Made by a program: the position numbers and the translations under genes
Part shown: positions 24,301 through 36,300 of the stretch, in pieces
Layout of the letters: the number at the start of each line of letters is the position of its first letter
Numbering within the stretch: position 1 is the first letter of the stretch
Notes under the pieces: generated by a model
The model's database searches: none
Told to the model about the DNA's origin: nothing
Seen by the model: the letters and a program-made list of their open reading frames with translations, nothing else
Assembly: GCA_947000775.1 (NCBI GenBank)
Contig: CAMQGK010000637.1
Location: forward strand, 21,561,001 to 21,625,000
DNA from: Pterois miles
Taxonomy: Eukaryota; Chordata; Actinopteri; Perciformes; Scorpaenidae
DNA: 64,000 bases
Direction: 5' to 3'

Positions 24301-27300
24301 AAGTGTCCACTACCCTGAATGTGGCCCAGGTCAGAGGAGAAGTTATAAATATGCCTTGCACCAGTTATGCCAATGCATATATGCCCTGCTTGACTTGACA
24401 TTAACACACACACTCACGCACACACACACACAGGGTATAAAAAGATAAAGGGCCATTTCTTCCCCCTGACTTGCTCTACTGGCTGCCGCCTCTCATCCAT
24501 GTCAATGCAACGTGAAAACCTCTCCATTATAGATAAGCCTGATTCCTCCTGGAAATTCAAATGTAGGTCATCTTTTAGAGGTTAGTGAGTTCACTCAGAC
24601 TTTTCATGTGATGTAGATGCTGCAAATGTGGCCCCTGAGAATTAACCTGACCTCAGAATAATGTTAAGTCATGGTTAGCTTTTATGATTCAGTGAATGTT
24701 TCAGAAGGTTATTTTTCTTTTCTTACATGTTTGACCTGTTGGAAACTCAAGTGTTAGCCTTTTGGATTTTTCCAGGACTCTGGTATTTGCAGAGGTGTAG
24801 TGAAAATGAATTCATGCATCTTCATCACCAGTTATGTGTGTCTGTTTACAGGCATACTATGCCCGAGACGCCCTCGCCAAAAATCTCTACAGTCGTCTGT
24901 TTAGCTGGCTAGTTACCAGGATCAATGAAAGCATTAAAGTAAGTCATGTCCAGAATGTATTTTATTTTATTTTTCAATATTTTTCATGCTAGGTTAAACT
25001 GGCAGTGTGATAGTATATTTTTGATACTGACAATATTGTCTCCCTCCAGGCACAAACGAAAGCTCGCCACAAGGTCATGGGTGTGCTTGACATCTATGGC
25101 TTTGAGATATTTGAGGTAAGACAAAAGGCACATCAAACCCGCTCTCCTTGTTCTGAGCTACAAGGACACAATCTGACCATCCAAACATTTTATTAAATTT
25201 GAAAGGATTTAGCTCTGGGTTGTTTGCGTGCATATTCTGGTACCTGTGTGAGGAGCTTATCAACTAGAACTGTGGGCTGATAAAAGCACATTCAGATCAG
25301 ATTTGTTCAGCTTTTATTGCTCCTATGGGTGAAATTATTTTGGTTGCAAGGTGATTTCAACACTAAAATCTGCATGTCACAGTAGAAAAATGGCAACATT
25401 AAGGAACACATGCACACCATATATACTATCAAAGATGAGAAACATTGCAAGGTACATTGCATGGTACAGCAATAGGTATGGGTTGTATGGTTCCATTATG
25501 TTAATTACAGGGATGCATGTGCATGCAAACACATGCAAGGTAGAGTATGAGTGCACATTAAGACTAAATGGTTGATGCTTGATGCCTTCATTCCCCCTAC
25601 CCCCATATGTCCATGTCTTTTTCATATCCCTGCTTGTTCACCCCACTCATTCTCAAGTCCTTCCTCTCCTCTCACTGTTGTGTTGTGTGTCTGGGTCACC
25701 AGGATGGAGTAAGTAACACCTGCACCGGCCTGTTTGCTGTGCCAGTGTGCATGCTACGATCTACGATCTCTAAGCAACTTAATCTAGCTCCTCATTGAAG
25801 ATGATTCAGGGCTCCTGGTGTGCAGCAGAGCCACACGACTGAAAAGATGCAAAAGAAGCCTTTGCATCATTTGAATCATGACATAACACTCAGATGCCAG
25901 TTTATTACGTACACCCAGCTAAGATCAGTGCAGTGTGATACAGCAGTCCTGCAATAAGTACTGTATTCAGGAAGGTTGCTATATGATGCTCAGCTTTTGG
26001 AGGTGCTTTGGAAGCTACAGTTTGTGGTGCTGTTGAAGTGTTTTGAATTGAAAGGAGTTTGTTATATTTTGTCCATCCCCTTTATATCAACGATGGTAGA
26101 CTACATACTATTTTAGAGGGATTGATTGTTCTTGTATTAGACTGCATTAGTTTTAGCTAGGTGTACCTAATAAACTGGCAATAAATGTATGTGGTTTCTA
26201 TTCTAAAGAAATCTTTTTCTTTCCAAGAGTTAGATGAGAAGATTGATACCACTCTGAATGGTAAATAGACACAGCCAACAGCCTGGCAACAGCTACTGCC
26301 AGTTAGTTTAGCTCAGCATAAAGACTGGAAACAGGGGGAAACGGCTAGCCTGGCTCTGCCTCAGTTTAACAGAATCTGCCTACAGCACCTCTGAATCTCA
26401 TTTAACATGTCCCAAGGTAACAAAATGGACTATTTCTTGGCTGGAAACAGTAACTTTCTGGAGTCTCGTTGTCTCTGTGAGGTTGCTTACTGCACCCTGC
26501 CAAGAAAAGGTCTGCCACATTAACCCCCCATGTTGTTTTTAACACTTGGTTTTTATTATACATATTAAACAAACAATAAATAATGTATTAATTAGTGAGC
26601 TTAAGTGCTGCTCAGCAAATCCAGGCTAGCAGTTTCTTCTTACGTCCAGTTTTTATGCTAACTTAACCGCCTCTTAACTGTAGATGGACATATTTACTGT
26701 TCAGACAGCAATGATCTAACTCTGTGAAAGACAGCGAATAAGCATATTACCTAAACTGTTTAACTCTTCTTTAACATATATACTTAGTTATACTTAGTAG
26801 GGTGATGCTTTGGGATGTTTTTGTAGTCTAGTGCTCATTTAAGAGAGAGTGTATAACATTTACATGACATTGAACTTCTGCTATAATATACAGGAAAGAT
26901 TTTGCAAAAGCTTGTAGACTTTCAGGCCAGTCCTCCCTGTAAGTATGGCAAGCCGGTGTACTTTTTCACTTGGAAATGTTGTTGATTTAGACTTGTAGCA
27001 CATAATATTAAATGCAAGGCCTTTCCCCTACCTTGGAGCAAGTGAATCACCACCTCTGAGAAATGAGACCGTTATCTTCAAACACAGTTATAAGATGGTG
27101 GCTTCCTCAAACTGCTATAAACCACTTGTCATAAAACAGCTCAGTTGCAGATGAAATATTTTAGGGTTACAAGTCATCTTTCAGTCTGGCGTCTGCTGCC
27201 ACCGGCGTATAGAGATGCTATTGAGTGTGCGTGTGTGTTTATTAGGGGTGAAGATGACTTTTGGTTTCTCAGTAAAAGGAAATGAATATTAATAACTGAT

Positions 27301-30300
27301 GTCCCCGAGGCTATGTTTCTGTTTCCTGGTCACTGAGAAACCTTGCTGTGTCTCTTACTCTGAGCTCTTAGACTAAACATGCTGCTCTAACCACTGCTGT
27401 GTCCTTAGCTAATGAATGTTAACCTAACCCAGCACATACTGTAATAGGGCCGTCTGCCAAGAAGCATGACTCACCACTCAATGGTCATAATTGACATCAA
27501 TAATAATTGAGAAACGCGAGGAGTAAAAGCGGTATTTTAACACTCTGTCAATGTTTAATGAAGTCTATGATGATTTATAGGAACTCGTTCTGATAAGAGT
27601 TTATCATCATATGGTGCGCCAGCAACATGTACTGGTATCAGTTGTTCACCGTTCAGATTGATTAAATGTTTGTTGTCAAAGTCACGAGGTAGAAGAGTGA
27701 GCTGCAGATGATAGTTTGTTCAAACGGATTATAACTGGTATTATATTAGATGCTTTTTTCCACAGATCAAAAAGGCAGATGAGATCAGTGTTTTATTTTA
27801 AATAGATGTTTTGTTTTTTTTTCTTTTTACTGGATGTTAGCATGGCAAGGTTAAATAATGTTGAAAATGTGAATGCATCATTGTAGATGTAGTTGTCAGA
27901 TCAAATTTACTAAATCTTATCTTAATTCTAAATCTAACTTCCAGGAACCTAACTAGGTCTAAACTTACCGTAAGCTCTCCTTATCGATGGTGCAACCTTC
28001 CTCTTTAATAAAACACAGGAAAGATGTGATCATGTTTATGAGTGTTTGCCCAGAAGAAATACTGCAGCCATAGCTGTGAGAAATAAGATAATGAAGCAGG
28101 AGTTGTGGTTTATGAAGAACAGCAGAAACAACAATGGCTGCTTGTACCCACCAATTGTGAAGTTAACAGACACATCTAATACTTAGATGATGATGATGAT
28201 GATGCATCCTTTATTGGCCATAGGACAACAGATTCGTCATTGTCACCCAGACATCATATCTATACACGTCCACCAAATGTGGTCGCTGTTGCACAAAGTG
28301 TTCAGGAGATATGACAGTTTTGGTATTAGAAGCCCTGCCTACAGCATTTGACCTAACTTTTAGGGTCAGTTATAGCAAAATGGAGATGTTCTGCACCAAA
28401 TTTGTGACGAAAAAAAAAAGCCATTTCACCGACAACATCTTAGAGCAATAATGAGTTAACCAGCACCATGATTCCACATGTCGGCAATAGCTGGAACTGA
28501 TTGTTTTTCTCCCCTTGCTGCTCCCACAGGACAACAGCTTTGAGCAGTTCATCATCAACTACTGCAACGAGAAGCTGCAGCAGATCTTCATCGAGCTGAC
28601 CTTGCGTGAGGAGCAGGAGGAGTACGTCAGAGAGGTAAGCTTCTATACTCTAGTTCACTCTAGGGCTGCCAATCAATTCAAATATTTAATCATGATTAAT
28701 ATTTAGTTATAGTTAATCACAAATTAATTGCTCAATTTCTATGTGTCCAAAATGTACATTAAAGGGAGATTTGTCAAGTATTTAATACTCCTATCAACAT
28801 GGGAATGGACAAATATGCTTACTTTATGTAAATGTATATATAGTATATTTATTATTGGCAAAGAGTTGACGACACAAAACAATGACAAATATTGTCCAGA
28901 AACCCTCACAGGTACTGCATTTATTATCAAAAATATCCTCAAATCATAACATGGCAAACTGCAGCCCAGCAGGCAACAGCAGCTGTCACTGTGTCAGTGT
29001 GCTGACTTGACTATGACTCAGCCCAAACTGCATGTGATTATCAAAAAGTGGGCATGTCTGTAAAGGGGAGACTCGTGGGTACCCAGAGAACCTATTTTCA
29101 TTTACATATGTTGAGGTCAGAGGTCAAGGGACTTTATTAAAAATGGCCATGTCAGTTTTTCATCGCCAAAAGTTTGCATGCTTGAGTGTTATGTAGTCTC
29201 CTTCTTGACAAACTAGTAAGACTTGTTTGGTACCAATGGATTCATTAGGTTTTCTAGTTTCATATGATACCAGTATCTCCACTCTAGCTTTAAAACCGAG
29301 CCTGCTACAACCTAAAAATCGCATGTTGCGTGTTTGCATGTTGCGTGTTGTTAACATGTTATTATTGTGTTTACTTCAACAGTCTTAATTTACACACATA
29401 ACACGCACATAATCCATAGTGGGTTCTTGGATAAATTGCCCATCATGTCCAGCTCCAACCCTGGAAACCCTCTCTCACCTGCAACTGTACATTTACATTG
29501 TTCAACATGTCAGCACTCAATTTGTTGTGTTGACAGTTCATCATTTCAGTCCCCTGCAGCGTGGACCCAAGCTGGTCGTGTCACTCATCTGTTTAACCTC
29601 TTGTGCTCTTTCAGTTAAATCTGCATTCTCACCCCTCTTACCCAAACACATTTCTACTTCATTTATGGCCTCTATCCCGTCTCTGTCGTCCATCACACTC
29701 ACAGTTTATTCTCTACCCGTCTCCTCTACGTGGCGTGTCGGGGACGGAAGTGATCCCTCACTCCAGCGAGAGTAAACACTCCCCGTTGTTAAGCTCTGTT
29801 TGTTTTCAGAGCTCTATGTATGTGAGTGAACCCCCCCCCCCCCCCCCCCAAGACCCACACCCCTTCCCCACTAACACCACCACCAATGATATTCCACTGT
29901 TGGCCTCGGTCCAGTATACTGCATGGGAAAATACCACAGCACCAGAGAGAGGAGGGAGGACCACCAATCATGAATGTGTCCATTTAAGCCACACCTTCTT
30001 TGCGCCCTCCCCGCTAAAATATCTGTCACATTGCTTGCATCAACCGACGCTACGTTCCCAACCCATTAGCAGCTGTGAATGAGATGGCGGCAATGTGGTT
30101 TTTTTAGAGGGTGAGATGGAGAACATTTTCCCTTTACTCTCTAGAAAGGTATTAGCTGAGATGATGGGAAGAGACAGAGCAGGAGAGAAGGCCTGGTGAA
30201 CATAACGGCAACCCAGCAAGGACAAATATGGCTATGAAGATGGATGTACCAACATTTAGACTGATTTAATAATTCCCGAAAACGGCATTAAAGTTTATTA

Positions 30301-33300
30301 TCGTGGAATGCTAAATAAGAAATGATAACCGTAACTTGAAAGGGAGATAGCCCTTTTAGTGTTTCCGGGTCATTTGTTCTCATTAGACCCAAATTCCCCA
30401 CATAAATGTTAAGTGCTAGTGATATTAATGTGTCTAGACTGAGCATAACCTCAGTGTAAAATGTGTCAGGTTTTAGATTAGAGTTAGAAGCACATTTGTC
30501 GTTCATACATCGCCATGTTCTCCAGTCATCCAGCCCAGAATTAACAGACTGTGGATGAAACAGGTTTTTTTCCCCCTCATACCCATCAGTATAACTGTCC
30601 AGTACTGATTCTTCATCATTGTTAGCACGAAATCTGGGGTGTGTCAAGCATTGTTAGGTTTAATTGAGAAATTTCCTGAACAAATTTGAACAGAAATAGA
30701 AACCCGAATATAAGAAATGCTTTGTCTGTGTTTCCATTCACTCATCATGCTTTGATTTTTAAACCTTGATGAAGAGATACTGTTGCCTGGAGGAGAACAA
30801 CAAGAAGGGATGTCCTAAACTGAGTGGGACCAGAGTAAACACATGAAAATTTGATTCTGACAACTTTGGCTGTGACTGCCATCAACTGTGGCTGCCATCA
30901 ACTGTGGCTACTTAACATCAGCTATGTGTTGAGGTTTAATAAAATCGGAAGCCATACTGTGTCTTGTGCTTCATCTTCACTGCATCCAGTGCTGTCAGTT
31001 CTGTCTGATAAACTGTTAATCTCTCTACTGCGAGGATGGCAGTACTTGGTGAGGGCCATTGTGAGAGCAGCGTTGATTAGACTGTCCTCCAGGTACTTGA
31101 CCAGGCGCTCAGTGTTTGCGTTGAAATACAGGCTGGTTCATCTTGCCACTCAGTTCTGTGAGAGTCTGGCTGATGTGGGAAAAAATGTCTTGTTAGCTCA
31201 AGATAGAAAAAAAGCCATTGTCGCTTTGACCTTAATTTCTTTTGTTTCAGGGCATCGAGTGGACCAACATTGAATATTTCAACAATGCTATTATCTGCGA
31301 CCTCATTGAGAATGTAAGTCAGTCTCCCTGTTATCAGACACCACGCAAAGCAGTTTAGCATTAATCCACATTCACAGTCTGACTACTTTTGTAACACATT
31401 GCAAAAGTGTTTAGCAGACCACAAATATATGTAATATAACATAACTTGTTATGTTATGTCCAGCATCAAAATGGCATTTTAGCCATGTTGGACGAGGAGT
31501 GCCTGAGGCCGGGCACGGTCACTGATGAGACCTTCCTGGACAAACTCAACACCATCTGCGCTGACCACCAGCACTTTGAGAGTCGCCTCAGCAAGAATTC
31601 AAAGTTCCTCACTGATCACAGCCTGCCACACAACTGTTTCCGCATCCAGCACTACGCCGGCAAGGTACTGGACATTAGCAGATAATGTTTGTGCACAGTA
31701 CAGTGCTGTAAAGGGAATGCAGAAACACCAACAAGATATAGACAGTAATATGATTGATTTATGCATCTGGCCAGACAGTTACATTCTTGACGTGAACTCC
31801 GTAGTATTAAATTCATTACAATTGTTTGTCCAGTTGTGCTTCTTTGCATGACAAGGCGAAAACACATTTTTAGTCATTTCTGTTCTTCCCATTCATATCA
31901 AGGTGCTGTACCGTTCTGAGGGCTTCGTAGACAAGAACAACGACCTGTTATACCGGGACCTGTCGCAGGCTATGTACAAGGCCAACCACAGCCTCATCAA
32001 ACAGCTGTTCCCTGAGGGCAACCCAGCCAAGGTCAACCTGAAGAGACCGCCGACTGCTGGATTCCAGTTCAGGGCATCAGTGGGGACACTGATGAAGAAC
32101 CTGCAGACCAAGAACCCAAATTACATCCGGTAAAGTCCCTTCATTCCTACAGAGAGCTTATCAGTTATTACCCCACCAGTCCAGGATATTGTGAGTTAGT
32201 ATGTGAGATTTTTAGTGTCTTTTTTTGTAACTGTTTGGTCGAAACAAATAGCTTTGAAAATGGATTATCCTCCCAACCCTTTCTCATTTTTATACCATTC
32301 CAATACTGTGACCGCATGAAATGCTTGAAACTGCTGCTGCTAATCATAATAATAATAATGAATTCAAGAATACTTGCCTAGAGCTGCAATGATTAATTGT
32401 CAAATATTTAAATAATCGGTAACTATTTTGACAATTGATTAATCAGTTTGTATAACGTATGTGATTCCAGCTTCTTAAATGTGAATATATTCTGGTTTCT
32501 TTACTCCTCTATGACAGTAAACTGAATATGTTTGAGTTGTGGACCAAATAAGACATTTGAGGATGTCATCTTATAGACCAAACAAGTAATTGATGAATCA
32601 AGAAAATAATAAAGACATTAATGGACATTGAAATTAATCGTTAGTTGCCCTATTAACTTACCAGTAAATTCAACAGTGCATCTCTTGAATCCATTCAGGT
32701 AAAAAAAAATGACAAGGAGTGTAGTTGTTGAACAATTCAGTAATCAACCTTGGTGTGGACTACCTGTCTTTTCTTCCCAGGTGCATCAAGCCCAATGACA
32801 AGAAGGCCTCCCACATCTTCACGGAGTCTCTGGTCTGCCATCAGGTTCGCTACCTGGGTCTGATGGAGAACGTCCGTGTGAGGAGAGCGGGCTACGCCTT
32901 CCGCCAGGCCTACGAGCCGTGCCTGGAACGCTACAAAATGCTCTGCAAACGGACCTGGCCCCACTGGAGAGGGCCTGCCAGGTAAATCTGGTGTTTATGC
33001 TGAAGCAGTGACTAATCGTTGGGGTAGAGGGGGAGTTGAGAAGGGGTTCTTGTCACTGGAAGGTTGTGAAAACAAATCCCCCCTATAGGTCGTTATGGGA
33101 AAATGTGAATGTGGAAACTGAGAAACACAAACATGTTGTAGGTGTCTTTAACTGAAGTCACTGAGCCTCAGACACTCCCAGTGGAGGGACTGTGCGTTAA
33201 GACAAATTTGTTTCAACATTACTAATTTCTTTAATGCATTAACGCAACTTACAATTTTTAGGTAGTGGCGGGCTCAGTTTTAAAGCTAGAATGAAGATAC

Positions 33301-36300
33301 TAGCATCATATGAAACTAGAAAACCTAAAGAATCCAGTTGTATAGCTGTTGTTGCCTGTTGGGCAGCAGTTTGCCATGTTATGATTTCTGCATTTTTTTA
33401 TGCTAAATGCAGTACCTGATATAGTAGTAGTAGCTTACATGGTACTTTAAGGGAAAGTCTATTTTATAATGATAACCGATAATTTCACATTTTTGTTTTT
33501 TAAAAAGAAGTTTATAACCTGTAGTTTATTATGCACACATGAGGTGGATGATTTAATCTTGCCAAGCTGTGACTCAATCAAATCTAACAACATATTGTTA
33601 ACATAACAAGAACAACAAAAACAAATTCTCTTCAAATTTTCATTTATTTGTTTGAGTTCATCAAAAAACTCAAGATACTTTGGCTTTTATAGGGCATTTT
33701 GCCTAAGAATTCAAATTCAATGCCTTGACATACTCTGTCAAATCAAACATATCTTAAATAGTTAATACAAAAATTAATGCTTTTATAGATCCTAAAACCT
33801 GCTTAGTCTGCAGGTGTTTTTTTTCCATGAGTGTCACTGTGTTTCTGACCGCACACTACCAATTTGGCTTTAATTTATCAGCTCTATAATTTCATTATCA
33901 GACTAATAAATGATAATTTACATTTCTTATAAGCAGCCGATGATTTATTGGATCGTTCTACTGCATATCGTGCATCCCTTCACATAGAGCTTCAGGAATT
34001 TGCACACACTGAATGAAGCTCCTCTCAGCAGCAGTCTTGTCACATACTGCACCAGTTGTTGAGCAGAAATCAACCATTCCCTCTCTGAACCACAACTTGT
34101 TGAGACTTTTCATCCTTTATCTGCCTCCTCTGTTCCATATCAGCCAGACTTGTGTGCCCCATCCTCTGTGCTGGTAAAAGCACTGATTCCTATCTGCTCT
34201 ACCACGCACTGGCATCTTGTTGTTCAGCCATCCCTTTGTGCTTTGTGTGGTTTCCTTATTTCCTCCTTCCATGTTTTTCTGGATTTGTTTTGTTCTCCTT
34301 TTACCATTCTCTGTTTCTCAACCTCTATATCCTCGGTGCTGCTGTCCCCTGTGTCCAAAATCTTCCCACTCCTTCTATACAGTTGCTCTTATGTTGTTCA
34401 TGGCCACTTGAATGTCAAGCATGGTTTGGATGACCCATCTGACCCTTCTGGCTCTCCATAGGGAAGGAGTGGAGGTGCTGATGGCAGACCTCCAGGTCCC
34501 AGCAGAAGAGTTCTCCTATGGACGCTGCAAGATCTTCATCAGGAACCCAAGAACGGTAGAAACAAATAAAACAGCCCTTGAATATGTTTTGTAGCCTGTT
34601 TGGATATCTGCTGTGAACTGTGGCAGATCAAGCTGTTTGAATGTCTAAAGGTTGAATCCAGCGAGCTCAGCCCCCCTGTTTTCTCACAGTAAGATGTTTG
34701 TAAAGCAGGGTGGGCTGCACTCAGAGCCCCCACTTCAGCAATTAGCATGCAACCACCAGAAAAAAAGCACATGGTTTCACTTAGCCATCCCATCTAACAT
34801 GGGAAATGAGGGTCTTTACTCTAGGCTCTTCAACTGCTCCAGCCTGCAGCGTTTGAATGGACTTTCTCCCCACCCAGCGAAAAGACCAACAAAGCCTAGA
34901 ATAACATGATCTCATAGTGGGAAAATTTTTTTCTTCTGTAATTGCTTTTTTCTATTGGATCAACTTATCTGCCTTATACTGTATATCTGCAGCTGTGAAA
35001 TCACTACATAGAGTCTAGTTGAGTAGATTTGAATCCACGTTTCCAGATAATATTTCTTTTGGCTGTTAATCCAATTTAGCCACGCTTCTGTTTTAATTGT
35101 TTTAAAAACATGGAACAAGACGTGGTGTTAATAATGAAATTATTCATTATTCATTCTATGTATATATTATTCTATATATATAAGTTATGTGCTATAAATA
35201 TGTTACTTTATCTAACTTTACCTTACATCTGTATCTGTCTTGTGCTTGTGAATTAATGTGGTGTGTGAATTTATTTTAATTTATTTATTTATATTTGTTT
35301 ACTATTATCATTGTTATTATTCGTATTATTTTATTATTATTATTGTTATTATTAGTATTCTTATTAATATATTTTATTGTTTTATTATATTTTATTTTAT
35401 ATATTTTTCTATTTTTATTTATTTAATTTTTTTTTCCGTTTACAGTGACTGCTATTATTAGGGCTGTTGAAGTTAGCACGATAACAATATGCAAATTTGT
35501 TTTAATGCCACTAATTTCTTGAACACACTAACAACTTGCAATTTTTAGGTTGTAGTGGGCTCAGTTTTAAAGTTGTAGTGATATAGTGAGATACTGATAT
35601 CATATGAAACTAGAAAACCTAATGAATCCTTTGATACCAACCATGTAATGTAATTACTGGTATAGTGATAATCTCACACTAGCTTGTCGTTCCAAACTTA
35701 CTTTAAATTTTGGTGAGGAAAAACTGTCATGGCCATTTTCAAAGGGGTCCTTTGACCTCTGACCTCAAGATATGTGAATGAAAATGGGTTCTATGGGTAC
35801 CCACCAGTCTCCCCTTTACAGACATGCCCACTTTATGATTTGAGCATATTTTTAATGCTAAATGCAGTACCTGTGAGGGTTTCTGGACATTTTTGTCTTG
35901 TTTTGTGTTGTTAATTTATTTCCAATAATAAATATATACACAAATTTGCATAAAGCAGCATATTTGCCCACTTACATGTTGATAAGAGTATTAAATACTT
36001 ATCCTTCAATTCGTGCTTACATTTTGATTAATTATGATTATATGTTTTAATCAATCGACAACCTTAGTTATTATACAGTATGTACATATTGTTTACTTGT
36101 TATGGTATAGTTTGTTGTAGTTATTTTTCTTATGGAAACATACACACTTAAGAAATTTTGTTTTACAATGTGTAATCAAAGCAGTAATATAAAAAAGACC
36201 CAAGATACGCTGCCTGCAGATCCACAAATTGCATTGCCTTACAACAGGACAATAAAATGTTGCACTCACATCCTCGATGAAGATAAGTTGATTCACGTAG

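Larger units (their letters stand above)
25116..28529 (+). other. myo1b: myo1b intron, 3.4 kb
   Basis: Holds a 284-bp MITE-like element (25896-26179) and a dispersed repeat (about 26225-26590). A short ATG repeat (GATGATGATGATGATG) sits at 28186-28203. The stretch 26600-28180 shows nothing recognisable. Confidence 0.6.
28635..31250 (+). other. myo1b: myo1b intron, 2.6 kb
   Basis: The first part is a near full-length family A repeat (28661-29397). A C-run lies at about 29829-29849. Open frames of 118, 159 and 140 codons at 29419-31273 are overlapping, low-complexity or overlap the next exon out of frame, and are not supported as genes. Confidence 0.6.

Noticed and set aside
25690..25720. Possible mini-exon CACCAG/GATGGAG/TAAGTAAC
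   Set aside because: Exons 10 and 11 join exactly into the conserved FEIFEDNSFEQF without it, and no GT donor follows at a usable position.
29419..30082. Overlapping open frames of 118 and 159 codons
   Set aside because: Two frames overlap, composition is Ser/Pro/His rich with a poly-C tract inside, and there is no domain or splice context. Read as intron.
30851..31273. 140-codon open frame
   Set aside because: It runs into myo1b exon 12 in a different frame and shows no family resemblance.
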